64,000 bases of DNA from an uncultured Paracoccaceae bacterium (GCA_951812615.1 CATOSU010000002.1:1922001-1986000); one strand, 5' to 3'. Numbered from the stretch's first letter, positions 43,299-53,190 are shown. Notes: generated from the letters alone by a model not told the origin. A program made the numbers and translations.

Positions 43299-44494
43299 AT
43301 GCACGTGAGTTAAACCGAGGAAGAAGAAGCCTTTCGCCAGGAGGTTCGTGACTTCCTGGCCACGCACATGCCGCAAGGGCTGGCCGAAAAGAACCTGAAG
43401 GGCAAGCGCTTGACCAGAGAAGATTTCGCAACCTGGCACCGGGCGCTTTGCGATCAGGGCTGGATTTCACCGAAATGGCCCAAGGAACATGGCGGCACTG
43501 GATGGTCGCCGATCCAACTGCATATCTTCGACGAAGAATGTTCTTCCGCCGGTGCCCCGCGGGTTTTGCAGTCGGGATCGGTCTGGTTGGACCGGTGTTG
43601 GTGAATTTCGGATCAAAGGCGCAACAGGAAAGGTACTTGCCGAAAATCCGCTCGGGCGATGAATCCTGGTGCCAGGGTTTTTCCGAACCTGGTTCGGGGT
43701 CTGATCTGGCTTCGTTGAAGACCAAAGCGGTGTGCAAGGGAGATGTTTTCGTCGTCAACGGGCAAAAAACCTGGACCACTGCGGCGCACTGGGCTGACTG
43801 GATGTTTACGCTTGTGCGCACGGACCCGGATGCGAAAGCTCAGGAAGGTATTTCATTCCTTCTGATCGACATGACGTCGCCGGGCATTACCGTTCGCCCA
43901 ATCCCGACCATCGACGGTGAAAAGATGGTCAACGAGGTCTTCCTCGAAGAGGTAGAGGTGCCCGCCGAAAACCTGGTCGGGGAAATGAACAAGGGCTGGA
44001 ACTATGCCAAGTTCCTGCTTGCCAACGAACGCACCGGCATTGCTGGCGTCGGCCAGTCAAAGGCGGAATTGCGCAAGCTGAAGCGGATCGCAAGAAGCGA
44101 GCGAAAAAACGGCCGCCCGCTGATCGAAGACCCCCAGTTTCAGGCCAGGCTGGCACAGCTCGAGATCAACCTGATGGGACTTGAAATCGCCAATATGCGT
44201 TTGCTGGTCGAGGAACAAAAAACCGGCACCGCGGGCGCAATATCCTCGATCCTGAAAATCAGGGGCACCGAGGTGCAACAGGAAATCTCGGCCCTGACCA
44301 TGGATGCACTGGGGCCCTATGCCACCCCTTGGATCGATGCATCACTCGAGGCCGACTGGAATGGCGAGCCGGTCGGACCGGACTATGCCGCACCGGTGAC
44401 CCCGCAATATTATTTCCGCCGCAAGGCGTCGATCTATGGCGGGTCGAACGAGATCCAGAAAAACATTCTCAGCAAAGCCATTCTGAAGCTTTAA
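43299..44494 (+). pseudogene. Acyl-CoA dehydrogenase with an early stop and a frameshift
   Basis: The gene should start ATG CAC GTG AGT, but codon 5 is TAA (43311), where aromatic Tyr is usual in xxSYTEEEEAFR. The reading EEEAFRQEVRDFLATHM continues to GAPRVLQ. Near 43572 one T is missing (LQ-FGIGLVGPV expected), and the rest runs in another frame: GFSEPGSGSDLASLKT, WTTAAHWADWM, YGGSNEIQKNILSKAIL. The full product would be 398 residues. Two independent lesions make a functional protein unlikely. Confidence 0.9.
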
Positions 44495-44510
44495 GCCCGA
44501 AGGAACCACC

Positions 44511-45667
44511 ATGGATTTTTCCTATAACGAGGAACAAACCCTGTTTTCCGACAGCCTTGGCCGGGTGTTGGACGATCATTGCGATGATGCCAAACGCCGG
44601 AAAACCCTGGCGCAAACAGACGAGTTTCACTCTGAAACCCTGTGGCGTGAAATCAGCGCGTTGGGCCTGTTGGGTCTTGCGTTCAGCGAAGAACACGGCG
44701 GCTATGGCGGATCGGCCATCGACGTGATGGTCGCATCGATCGAATTCGGCAAGCATCTGTCGCTGGAGCCGTTCCTTGCCACGGCGGTTCTGGGCGGGGC
44801 AGCGCTGCGGCTGGGCGGCAGCGCTGCGCAACAAGAGGCGTTGATTCCCCAAGTGATCGCAGGCGATTTGAAGCTGGCCTGTGCCTTCGGAGAACCCCAA
44901 TCGCGATACGATCTCTTCGACGTGGAAACTCGCGCCGAGTTCCAGGGCGGCGAATACCACTTGCAGGGTCAAAAGGCGGTGGTGATCGGCGGCGATAGCG
45001 CCGACAAGCTGGTGGTTTCTGCGCGAACCTCCGGAGGAGAGAGCGACAAGAGTGGCATCAGCCTGTTTCTGATTGACACGACAGCAAACGGCGTCGGAAT
45101 CCGCCCCTATCGGCTTGTGGACGGGCGCGGCGCGGCAGAAGTGTATCTCGACCAGGTTCAGGTGCCAGCCGCAGCGATGCTGGGCGAAGAAGGTGCCGCC
45201 TGGCCGGTGATCGGCCAGGTCGTCGATCTGGGCACGGCGGCACTCTGCGCCGAGGCGGTGGGGCCATGCAGATGGCCAACGACATCACCCATCAATACCT
45301 TGGAGAACGCAAACAGTTCGGGCGGACCATCGGGTCGTTTCAGGTTCTGCAGCATCGGATGGTGGATATGCTGATCGAAAAGGAACAGGCCGACTCGCTG
45401 TGCCTTCTGGCCAGTATGGAGGCGGACAATCAAGACGCCAGGGCCCGCCACCGCGCCGTATCCGCAGCCAAAGTGGCAGTTCGCCACGCCGTGCGGTTCA
45501 TTTCCGAGGCGGGCGTGCAGATGCATGGCGGCATGGGTGTGACCGAGGAAAATATCCTCAGTCAATACGTCAAGCGTCTATCGATGGTGCAGGCGACCTT
45601 CGGCGATTGTGACCATCATCTGGCCCACTTCGGCGCGGTGATGGCGAGTGAAACGGAAGAGGCCTAA
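44511..45667 (+). pseudogene. Acyl-CoA dehydrogenase with a frameshift
   Basis: The N-terminal 249 codons (MDFSYNEEQTLFSDSLGRVL ... AALCAEAVG) and the C-terminal part (MQMANDITHQYLGERKQFGR ... QMHGGMGVTEENILSQYVKR) lie in different frames. The break is at the G run 45260-45263: GTG GGG GCC ATG is expected, and one G is missing. The restored length is 385 residues, typical for the family. It starts 16 bp after the preceding broken dehydrogenase, so the two would have formed a pair. Confidence 0.9.
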
Positions 45668-45794
45668 AGCGGTGACCCGCGGCTTGCCGGGATTTCACCA
45701 TAGTTACCACCAGTCCGATGAATTGCCCTGTTTTCATTCAGAGAAATGGGCCAGAGGCGTTTTTTGACTCGGATATGGCGCAGTAAAATCAAGT

Positions 45795-46238
45795 CTAAAC
45801 CTTTTTTTCCAGACGCTCACCGAGTTTTGTTCTTGCGCTGCGCAACAAGGTCACCAGTTGATCGACCTCGCTCTCACTCATTCCGTCGACGGTGATCGAG
45901 TTTAGTTCCTTGAAGGCTTCGACCATTTTCGGCTGGAGTTTCGCAACCTTTGGCGTCAGCCAAACACGTTTGGCGCGCCGGTCTTTCTTGTCTTCACGCC
46001 GCTCAACCCAGCCCTTGGCCTCGAGTCGATCCACAAGTCCGCTGATCGTGACGGTACCGACATCCAGAATATTGGCCAGGTCCGTCTGGGTCTGCCCGTC
46101 CTGAAAGAACAGGCTGTTTAGCAGAATTGCCTGCTTGTGTGTCAATCCGTTCGAACTCATCATCTGATCAAAAATAATCCCGCGGAACCGCGCGATATCA
46201 GTGAATAACAGGCCCATTTTGCGATCTCGAACTTCCAT
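45795..46238 (-). CDS. MarR family transcriptional regulator
   Basis: This 147-residue winged-helix protein contains THKQAILLNSLFFQDGQTQTDLA, the recognition helix VGTVTISGLVDRLEAKGWVER, and the wing EDKKDRRAKRVWLT. ATG 46238 is chosen; Met8 is an alternative. A 25-bp imperfect palindrome stands about 80-100 bp upstream, and related AT-rich sites occur at two other promoters of the cluster, so it probably controls the neighbouring acyl-CoA genes and itself. Ligands of such regulators are often CoA esters or aromatic acids. Confidence 0.9.
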   Translation of the reverse strand: MEVRDRKMGLLFTDIARFRGIIFDQMMSSNGLTHKQAILLNSLFFQDGQTQTDLANILDVGTVTISGLVDRLEAKGWVERREDKKDRRAKRVWLTPKVAKLQPKMVEAFKELNSITVDGMSESEVDQLVTLLRSARTKLGERLEKKV

Positions 46239-46316
46239 CTTCTGATTTCTACCTGCGTCTGTTGTTTTTTGGCCCGTGGCATGCGATGGACAGCGGGACT
46301 TGCGGACTTGGTTCAA

Positions 46317-46341
46317 TAGCATACTCATAATACATACGCTA
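46317..46341. promoter_or_regulatory. Palindrome upstream of the MarR gene
   Basis: TAGCATA (46317-46323) and TACGCTA (46335-46341) form an imperfect inverted repeat with 11 bp between. The minus strand of 46319-46334 reads TGTATTATGAGTATGC, related to the sites at 42443 and 47912. The site fits autoregulation by the MarR protein. Confidence 0.5.
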
Positions 46342-46437
46342 AGCAAGTAACGACATCACCCCTACCATTGGCTCAGCCTGTCTATTGGGACGTGGCGTTT
46401 CCTTTCTGATTTCAGAAATGCGCGCAGCGGTTCCAAT

Positions 46438-47840
46438 TCACGCGACGCAGAGCAGAGCCCCGCTCAGAAGACAAAGGGCGACAAGGTTGAACGCACCGTT
46501 CCACCTGTAACCGATCTCGCTCGCGCTCCGGTCAATGCACCGGGCCAGCAGACGGGTCGAAGCGACGATTGGGGAAAAGCCCACAGAGATCGACCAGATC
46601 ATGCAACAGGCAAAGGCAAGCACCGTCGGTTCAAAGGACAGACCGGCAAGTTTCGGCAAGGTTTCAATCAGAAGCGTTACGGTGATGATGGGGCTCACCC
46701 CGATCAGCGAAAGCCCGGCAATCACCCAACAGGACAAAACCAGGACTGGCCCTTCTGTCACCCCTGTGTCGGCGATGAACTGACCGAGTGCGACGGTATC
46801 TATCTGGGGCAGCAACAGAACCCCCAGGAAACCGGCACTGGCGAATAGTCCGATTTCAGAGCGAATGTCGGTTAGCTCGGGAATGGTACGTTTTCTGATC
46901 CGGGCGCCGGTAAAATATCCGGCCCGTATTCCACCGGCCCGCAAATATTGAATGAATATCCAGCCCATACCAAAAAACGGAACAAATATCAGGGTGGCGC
47001 CGATCAGCCTCAAAGCAAGCAGATGGGACACAACGTATCCGCAAACCGGGATCGCCACGACAAGAACAAGCATGGGTAGAAACGTTGCGATTGCGTTGGG
47101 AGCTTCTGTCTGAGCAGGTGGAATATTGGGCCGCTGGTAGGACATAAAATCCAAAGCCCATCCGAGGCCCATGAAAATCGCGGCCCCAAGGCACCCACCG
47201 GGAAGCAGGTCAAACCATGTCAGCTCTGGCAGACCGGCCAGAACGACGGCAATAGTTATGGATGTGGGCGCCCACATTGGCAGACAGCAAAACCCGCGCA
47301 ACATGGCAAGGGACATGCGCCGCAGCCGGATGTTCTGAATTCTGAGTTCGGACGCTCCGGTGCCGCTTTTATATGCTCTGGCGATCATGGTCCCGAGCAG
47401 ATTGATCGTTCCCATATTCATCAGGACGCCAAAAAATGCCCGCCGATCGTTAGTACGGCATAACGCCGCCCTGGCGGCTGATTGACGATAACCTTCCCGC
47501 AGCGCTGAACCAGAGGAGACGTTTGCGCGGCGTCCCGCAGAAAGTTCAGAGAACACAGAAAAAAGGTAAAGAACGCGGCCCTGCTTACCGCACGTTCCAA
47601 CAGATCGGCCGAGACCGTACCCCAAAGCCAGATCGCAGCAAATGCCCCCAGCGACACACCGATCAGAATGCGGGTTACTGTCGCCAGTCTAGGCCACTCC
47701 AAAACAATGAACGCCAACAGGCACATGGCCGAAATCACCGATAATGCCGGGGCCTCGCCAAATTCTCTGGCGGCGGCGGAAACACAAATCAGCAACAGCA
47801 GGACAGATGAAATTGTTGATGTCGCGGACTTGCCCGTCAT
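46438..47840 (-). pseudogene. Multi-span membrane transporter with a frameshift
   Basis: The N-terminal part from ATG 47840 (ISSVLLLLICVSAAA...YAVLTIGGHF) and the C-terminal part (FGVLMNMGTINLLGTMIARA...GALLCVA) are in different frames. They join at the A run 47431-47436, where one more A would restore GGHFFGVLMNMG. The restored length is 467 residues with 10 to 12 membrane spans, including SWVIAG-like and PIVASTRLLA blocks. I do not recognise the family; it resembles an anion or organic-acid carrier in layout only. Confidence 0.75.
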
Positions 47841-47911
47841 GAGGGCCTTTCAATTTCCGTGGACCGGTTCCCGGAGCGCAGCGGTTTGTTGTGGAGCTTC
47901 CATTAATATGG

Positions 47912-47927
47912 TAATAATTATCATACG
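47912..47927. promoter_or_regulatory. AT-rich site upstream of the 47963 dehydrogenase gene
   Basis: The minus strand reads CGTATGATAATTATTA, 12 of 16 bases equal to the element at 42443-42458. It lies in the 122-bp divergent gap between the broken transporter gene and the dehydrogenase gene. It probably belongs to the same regulator as the other two sites. Confidence 0.45.
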
Positions 47928-47962
47928 AACTAAAACCTTGGCAGCAAGCGAAATTTGAGAAC

Positions 47963-49123
47963 ATGGATTTTACCCTTAGCGAAGACCAGATCAGCCTGAT
48001 GTCGGCGCTGGAAAAAACGCTGGCCCGGTTTGGTGACGATTACTGGGCAGAATGTGACATCACGGGCTCATACCCGGACGCTTTTGTTACCGCGATGGCC
48101 GAAGGTGGCTGGCTGGGAATCGCCCTGCCTTCGGATGTTGGCGGAAGCGGCCTGGGTGTTACCGAGGCCGCGATGATGATGCAGGCCGTCGCCGCCAGAG
48201 GCGGAATGACTGCGGCGTCGTCGATCCACATGAATATCTTCGGGCCGAAATCGCTTTTTGTGTTCGGGACCGCCGAACAGCGCCAGCGCTGGCTTCCCGA
48301 TATCATCGCGGGCAAGACCCGCATGTGTTTCGCCGTTACCGAGCCCGATACCGGTCTGGATACCACGCGGCTGAAGACCCGCGCGGTGCGCGACGATGAC
48401 CGCTATATTGTCAACGGGCAGAAGGTTTTCATATCGACCGCCCAGAGCGCGGACAAGATCATGCTGATTGCCCGCACATCTGATCGCGACGATGCCAACC
48501 CCGCCGCAGGGTTGAGCTTGTTCTTCACCGATTTTGACCGTTCGCGGATCGAGGTGCGGGAAATCGAAAAGATGGGGCGCAGGGCGGTCGACACCAATCA
48601 GCTGTTCATCGACGATCTGGAAATTCCGGTCGAAGATCTGGTGGGCGAGGAAGGCAAAGGGTTCAAATGCCTGTTGCACAGCCTCAACCCCGAACGGATA
48701 CTGATTGCCGCCGAGGCCATCGGCATCGGCAAGGACGCTTTGCGCCGGGCCACTGAATACGCCCGCGAAAGGGTCGTGTTCGAGCGCCCCATCGGCCAAA
48801 ACCAGGCGATCCAGCATCCGCTTGCAGATGGCTGGGCCCGTCTGGCGGCAGCGCGGTTGATGATGCTGAACGCAGCCAGTCTATATGATGTCGGGCAGTC
48901 CTGCGGGGTTGAGGCCAACGCGGCCAAATATCTTGCCGCAGACGTCGGCCAGGACATCTGCCGCCAGGCCGTGGCCACCCATGGCGGTATGGGCTATGCG
49001 CGCGAATTTCACGTCGAACGGCTGTTCCGCGAGATCATGATCCCCTATCTCGCGCCGGTCAGTCAGCAACTGGTCCTGTGCTACATCGCGGAACAGGCTT
49101 TGGGTCTGCCCAAATCTTACTGA
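47963..49123 (+). CDS. Acyl-CoA dehydrogenase
   Basis: This 386-residue enzyme is intact, unlike its left neighbours. It shows CFAVTEPDTGLDTTRLKT (flavin and substrate motif), VFISTAQSADKIML, RERVVFERPIGQNQAIQHPLAD and VATHGGMGYAREFHVERLFREI. The end lacks a YEG glutamate and reads MIPYLAPVSQQLV, so the catalytic base is presumably elsewhere. A GCAAGCGAAAT stretch at its start overlaps the region of the ribosome binding site and resembles the operator half at 37.6 kb. Confidence 0.9.
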   Translation: MDFTLSEDQISLMSALEKTLARFGDDYWAECDITGSYPDAFVTAMAEGGWLGIALPSDVGGSGLGVTEAAMMMQAVAARGGMTAASSIHMNIFGPKSLFVFGTAEQRQRWLPDIIAGKTRMCFAVTEPDTGLDTTRLKTRAVRDDDRYIVNGQKVFISTAQSADKIMLIARTSDRDDANPAAGLSLFFTDFDRSRIEVREIEKMGRRAVDTNQLFIDDLEIPVEDLVGEEGKGFKCLLHSLNPERILIAAEAIGIGKDALRRATEYARERVVFERPIGQNQAIQHPLADGWARLAAARLMMLNAASLYDVGQSCGVEANAAKYLAADVGQDICRQAVATHGGMGYAREFHVERLFREIMIPYLAPVSQQLVLCYIAEQALGLPKSY

Positions 49124-49144
49124 GCCAGCCGATTGGAGACCGGG

Positions 49145-49261
49145 CTAAAGCGTTTCGAAATAAACTTGAGACACAAGTTTGTTTCGAAGCGCCCATGAGA
49201 TTGAGAGGTTTCGCGCGTTTCGAGAAATATAGTGATTCAGGTTTTTCTCGAAACGCTTTAG
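49145..49261. repeat. 117-bp element with 14-bp perfect terminal inverted repeats
   Basis: CTAAAGCGTTTCGA (49145-49158) is repeated in reverse as TCGAAACGCTTTAG (49248-49261). Inside is the hairpin AAACTTG-AGACA-CAAGTTT (49162-49180) and further GTTTCGA copies. It lies between convergent genes, and its right arm supplies the TAA stop of the enoyl-CoA hydratase gene. It may be a bidirectional terminator or a miniature inverted-repeat element. Confidence 0.7.
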
Positions 49262-50038
49262 CGGCCCCTGAACTCGGGCTTCCGGATTTCGGAAAACGCC
49301 CGCACCCCTTCTTCGAAATCCGCGCTGTCAAAGGCGCGCGCCTGACAGGCCGCTTCGAAACGCAGGGCATCGTCCAGAGACATGGTTTGCGCCGCCGCAA
49401 TCTCCTTTTTTGATCAGGCCAAGCGCGATCGTCGGGCCTGATGCCAGTTTGCTGGCCAGTTTTCTCGATTCTTCTACCAGTTGGTCGTCCTCCACCACCT
49501 TGTGGACCAGCCCGAGGCTTTCGGCCTTTTCCGCATCCAGACCGCCGCCCAGCATTGCCAGGGCGGTCGTTCTGGATGTGCCTATTTTCTGTGACAAAAG
49601 CGCCGAAATTCCACCGTCGAGAACGGCGCCGATCCTGACGAAAGCCAAGTGGAATTTGGCCGACCGGGCCGCAATGACGACGTCGGCGCACAAAGCCAGG
49701 CTGAACCCGGCCCCCGCCGCCGGGCCGTTGACTGCGGCGATCACCGGGACAGGCAGGTCGCGTAGCAGGCGGACGACCTGGTTCACACCGGCATTGACCT
49801 GCCGTTCGATCATCGGGCGCCTGGGCAGGATGGTGTCAGGGTCGAGATCCGCACCGCTACAAAACCCGCGTCCGGCCCCAGTGATCAGCACCGCCCGGAC
49901 CGACAGGTCTGCTGCGGCATCCTTCAGCGCCCCGATCAGACCTTCGCGCATCTCCTCGGACATGGCGTTGAGCCGCTTTGGGCGGTTCAGCGTCAACACC
50001 AGCAGATCGCCGTTCCGTTCAACCAGCAGGTCGGTCAT
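49258..50038 (-). pseudogene. Enoyl-CoA hydratase with a C-terminal frameshift
   Basis: The first 206 or so codons are a normal crotonase-fold protein (GAGRGFCSGADLDPD, NGPAAGAGFSLALCADVVIA). At the A6 run (plus-strand T 49406-49411) one base too many shifts the frame. Read with five A the protein continues KKEIAAAQTMSLDDALRFE and ends KPEFRGR at TAA 49260-49258, 259 residues in all. As it stands the protein ends early at 49328 with a foreign tail. The gene is the last of the thiolase operon. Confidence 0.85.
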
Positions 50039-50056
50039 TCGGGTTCCTCCGGCAAG

Positions 50057-51262
50057 CTAGACCCCTTCGCGCCCCACGATGGTCAGCGCACACACGTTCT
50101 GGTGTGGGAAACCACCCAGATTGTGGGTCATTCCAATGGACGGATCATCCTGGCGCTGGCGCTCGCCGGCACGGCCATTCATTTGCAGATACATTTCGTA
50201 GATCATCCGCAGGCCGGATGCGCCGATGGGATGGCCAAAGCATTTCAGCCCGCCATCAATCTGGCAGGGCACCCTTCCGTCGGCGTCGTAAAATCCGTCC
50301 ATCACGTCTTTCACAGCACCGCCTTCGGGCGAAATGAACAGATCCTCCATCGTCACCAGTTCGGTAACCGAGAAACAGTCATGCACTTCAAACATGCTGA
50401 CCTGATCGCGCGGGTTTGTGATGCCGGCCTCGTGATAGGCCCGTTTTGCCGCCGCTCGGGTGGTAACAAAATAGCTGCCGTCCCAGGAATTATGCTGCGC
50501 TTCAAGCCCGTTGGAGGCCGAAAGTTGCAGAGCCTTGACGGTGATCAGGTCGGTCTTTCCGAGCGAGCGGGCAATCTCTGGCGTGGTCACGATCGCACAG
50601 GCCGAACCGTCACTGACGCCGCAGCAATCGTAAAGCCCCAGCGGTTCGGCAACCATCGGCGCGTTCATCACCTGATCTTCGGTGATCCTGTTGCGCAGAT
50701 GGGCCTTGGGATTGCGCGAGCCGTTTTCGTGGCTCTTGATCGAGATATGGGCCATGGCCCGTTTCAGATCTCCCGCATCAATGCCGTGCTTGGCGCGATA
50801 GGCGGTGGCCAGTTGCGCAAACGAACCCGGCGCCGAGGCGTTGGCCCAGAACAGGTCGTTGACCGATCCGCGGTTGCGCTGAGGAAGACCCCCATAACCG
50901 GTGTCCTTTAGCTTTTCGACACCCAGTGCAAGCGCGATGTCACAAGCGCCCGACGCAACGGCGTAGACCGCGCCGCGAAACGCCTCGGTCCCGCTGGCGC
51001 AATAGTTTTCGACCCGCGATACCGGGATGTTCGGCAGACGCAGAGCCATCGACAACGGTACCGCCGATTTGCCAACATGCTGTTCCTCGATGGCGGTGCC
51101 CAGCCATGCGGCGTCGATCTGGCTTTTGTCGATACCGGCGTCGCCCAGCGCCTCGGTGAACGCCTCGACCATCAGGTCTTCGGCGTTGTTGTTCCAGCGC
51201 TCGCCGAAATTCGAACAGCCCATTCCCAGAATTGCGACCTTGTCCTTAATGCCTGAAGCCAT
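50057..51262 (-). CDS. SCP2-type thiolase (lipid-transfer/acetyl-CoA acetyltransferase family)
   Basis: This 401-residue thiolase-fold protein has the nucleophile Cys88 in VENYCASG, and the motifs EVHDCFSVTELVTMEDL and GGLKCFGHPIGASGLR, the usual blocks of sterol-carrier-protein-X thiolases and steroid retro-aldolases. It could cleave 3-ketoacyl-CoA with a bulky side chain or perform a retro-aldol reaction. It begins 3 bp after the HMG-synthase-like/DUF35 gene. Thiolases of this type commonly need a DUF35 partner, which the neighbour provides as a domain. Confidence 0.92.
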   Translation of the reverse strand: MASGIKDKVAILGMGCSNFGERWNNNAEDLMVEAFTEALGDAGIDKSQIDAAWLGTAIEEQHVGKSAVPLSMALRLPNIPVSRVENYCASGTEAFRGAVYAVASGACDIALALGVEKLKDTGYGGLPQRNRGSVNDLFWANASAPGSFAQLATAYRAKHGIDAGDLKRAMAHISIKSHENGSRNPKAHLRNRITEDQVMNAPMVAEPLGLYDCCGVSDGSACAIVTTPEIARSLGKTDLITVKALQLSASNGLEAQHNSWDGSYFVTTRAAAKRAYHEAGITNPRDQVSMFEVHDCFSVTELVTMEDLFISPEGGAVKDVMDGFYDADGRVPCQIDGGLKCFGHPIGASGLRMIYEMYLQMNGRAGERQRQDDPSIGMTHNLGGFPHQNVCALTIVGREGV

Positions 51263-51265
51263 TGA

Positions 51266-52738
51266 TCAGCCCTTCTTCGCTTTTTGCGATCCAACCGGTG
51301 TTGCTTTCCAGAAATAGCGCCGGAAGCCGCGTTTCCTGTCGTAATCTTTGACCCGGAACATCATCCGCATCGGCATGCCGACCGCCAATTCGGCGTCCGG
51401 GTCGATATCGGCGAAATCACACATCAGTCGGCCGCCCTCTTCGAACTGCACCATACCATAATATGCCGGCGGGTCGGGGGTGAATGTCAAACGGTCGGCG
51501 GTAAATGAGTTCAGCCGCGCCACCTTGTCGGCGAACGGGTGATCCTCCTGCGTGCCGACCGCGCCGCAATTGGGGTTGACGCAGATGTTGCTTTTGGGGA
51601 ACTGCAGGGTGCCGCAACTGGTACATTCGCCCCCGATCATGGCCTGCGCCATATCCTTGTTGCGATAATGCGTGCTGAGCCCGGTCTGTTTGTCCACCTC
51701 GGCACGGATGCCCTGTTCCATGGTCATCAAATTGTTGAGCGCAAGGAAACGGTTGTAATTGCTGTCTTCCCGCCGCCGTTCCAGATGGCCTGTAACGCCC
51801 GTTCCGGCGGGCCTGTCGGCCAGCGCGCCGGTCGCTTCGAACACCAGCGCGTCGCACCCCTGACCAAATCCGGTAATGAGGATCTTTTCACCCGGTTGGG
51901 CACGCTCAATCGCGTGGGCCAGCATCACCACCGGATGCGCGGCACCGGTTTCACCGCAAACGGCCTGAAGGTTGTCTGCCACCGAGGTTTCGGGCAATCC
52001 AATCTTCCTGGCCAACATACCGGCCACGCGCCTTGCCGCCGCCGGGAAACAGAAGTGATCGACGTCCTTGGCTCCGACCCCGGCCTTGGCAAGCACTGCG
52101 TTGACCGCGTCGGGAACAATTTTCATATACCCTTCGTCGCGGACCCAGCGTTCTTCCCAGTTATAGTCGTATGATCCTTCCTCGCCGCGGAAATGGTCGA
52201 CGAAATCCACCGCTTCGGTATGCCCGCCCAGGAATCGCGCAATGACATTCCCCCGTCCGACGAGAACCGCCGCCGCGCCGTCACCGGTCGTCATCTCAAG
52301 CGGACCGGCGGCCTTGGTCGGGCGTTTCTCTGAAGCTGTAAGTAGGATCGCCCCGTCGCTGCCCGCGGCAGTTTGCAGCGCGACAGACAACCCGGACGTG
52401 CCCGCGCGCTGCGAGGATGCCAGATCGAGCGTCATCAGCCCGCGTTTCAGGTGCAGCGCATCCGCGACAATGCCGGCGTTTTGCCGGTCCTGAAACGGAA
52501 AGCTGGTCGAGGCCATCCAGACACCTGCGAATGCGTCGCGATCCATATCGGTCAGGCAATCGCGGGCGGCCTCGACCGCCATCGTTACGCTGTCTTCATC
52601 CCAGTTGGCGACCGCGCGTTCGCCCTTGGCCAACCCTTTGAGGCCGGGATTGAACCAGGCATGCGCCCTGGCAATCTCGGCGCGTTGCAGGCGGCTGCGG
52701 GGAATGTACCCACCTGTTGCCAGAATTCCCAAATCCAT
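51266..52738 (-). CDS. HMG-CoA-synthase-like protein fused to a DUF35 (zinc ribbon plus OB fold) domain
   Basis: This 490-residue fusion has an initial 340 or so residues with the thiolase-like fold of 3-hydroxy-3-methylglutaryl-CoA synthase and KAS III (MTTGDGAAAVLVGRG, LITGFGQGCDALVFEATG). The block where the catalytic Cys sits (ACKAGT-like) reads SSQRAGTSGL, with Gln110 in place of Cys. Residues 363-490 are DUF35: a zinc ribbon with Cys372, Cys375, Cys386 and Cys391, then an OB fold. In archaea separate synthase, thiolase and DUF35 proteins form one complex; here two are fused and the thiolase gene follows. Confidence 0.85.
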   Translation of the reverse strand: MDLGILATGGYIPRSRLQRAEIARAHAWFNPGLKGLAKGERAVANWDEDSVTMAVEAARDCLTDMDRDAFAGVWMASTSFPFQDRQNAGIVADALHLKRGLMTLDLASSQRAGTSGLSVALQTAAGSDGAILLTASEKRPTKAAGPLEMTTGDGAAAVLVGRGNVIARFLGGHTEAVDFVDHFRGEEGSYDYNWEERWVRDEGYMKIVPDAVNAVLAKAGVGAKDVDHFCFPAAARRVAGMLARKIGLPETSVADNLQAVCGETGAAHPVVMLAHAIERAQPGEKILITGFGQGCDALVFEATGALADRPAGTGVTGHLERRREDSNYNRFLALNNLMTMEQGIRAEVDKQTGLSTHYRNKDMAQAMIGGECTSCGTLQFPKSNICVNPNCGAVGTQEDHPFADKVARLNSFTADRLTFTPDPPAYYGMVQFEEGGRLMCDFADIDPDAELAVGMPMRMMFRVKDYDRKRGFRRYFWKATPVGSQKAKKG

Positions 52739-52779
52739 GTTCTTCGTCCTCCAATTCAGTATGCGGCTGCCCCTTTCCT

Positions 52780-53190
52780 TCAGGTGTCCGGCTTGCCACG
52801 AAGATAACGAAAGGCACCTGATGCTTTGGCGATTAATGCGCCGTCGGTACCGATGATTTCACTTTCGGCAAAGAAGATGGTCTTGCCGCCACCCACCCGT
52901 TTGCCGGTGGCCCGCATCGCTCCGCAGCGCTGCGGGCTGACAAAGTTGGTCGTCAGCGTGACGGTCATCGACCATCGCCGCTCTTTGGGTGGCGGGCGAT
53001 AGCATCCGGCCATGCCACAGGCCGCATCGAGCGCGGCCAGCAACACGCCACCATGCGCAATATCCAAACCATTCAGATGATGGTCTTCCACCTGCAGAGC
53101 GAGGCAGGCATGATCGCTGTCCCATTCGACCAGCTTCAGACCGACATGTGCGTTGAACCCAACTGGCGAATAGACCGTCTCGTGTGTCAT
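52780..53190 (-). CDS. PaaI-type hotdog thioesterase
   Basis: This 136-residue single hotdog domain contains HHLNGLDIAHGGVLLAALDAACG, the acyl-CoA thioesterase block with the HGG turn and an acidic residue, and TLTTNFVSPQRCG. It presumably releases CoA from stalled or toxic intermediates. Its ATG overlaps the stop of the upstream synthetase gene by 4 bp. I chose ATG 53190 because of this coupling and because upstream residues are Arg-rich and unlike the family. Confidence 0.9.
   Translation of the reverse strand: MTHETVYSPVGFNAHVGLKLVEWDSDHACLALQVEDHHLNGLDIAHGGVLLAALDAACGMAGCYRPPPKERRWSMTVTLTTNFVSPQRCGAMRATGKRVGGGKTIFFAESEIIGTDGALIAKASGAFRYLRGKPDT

Noticed and set aside
47944-47956. GCAAGCGAAAT as a third copy of the 37.6/54.85-kb operator
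   Set aside because: Only an 11-base half matches, and it lies against the start codon with no -35/-10 pair around it, so it may be chance.
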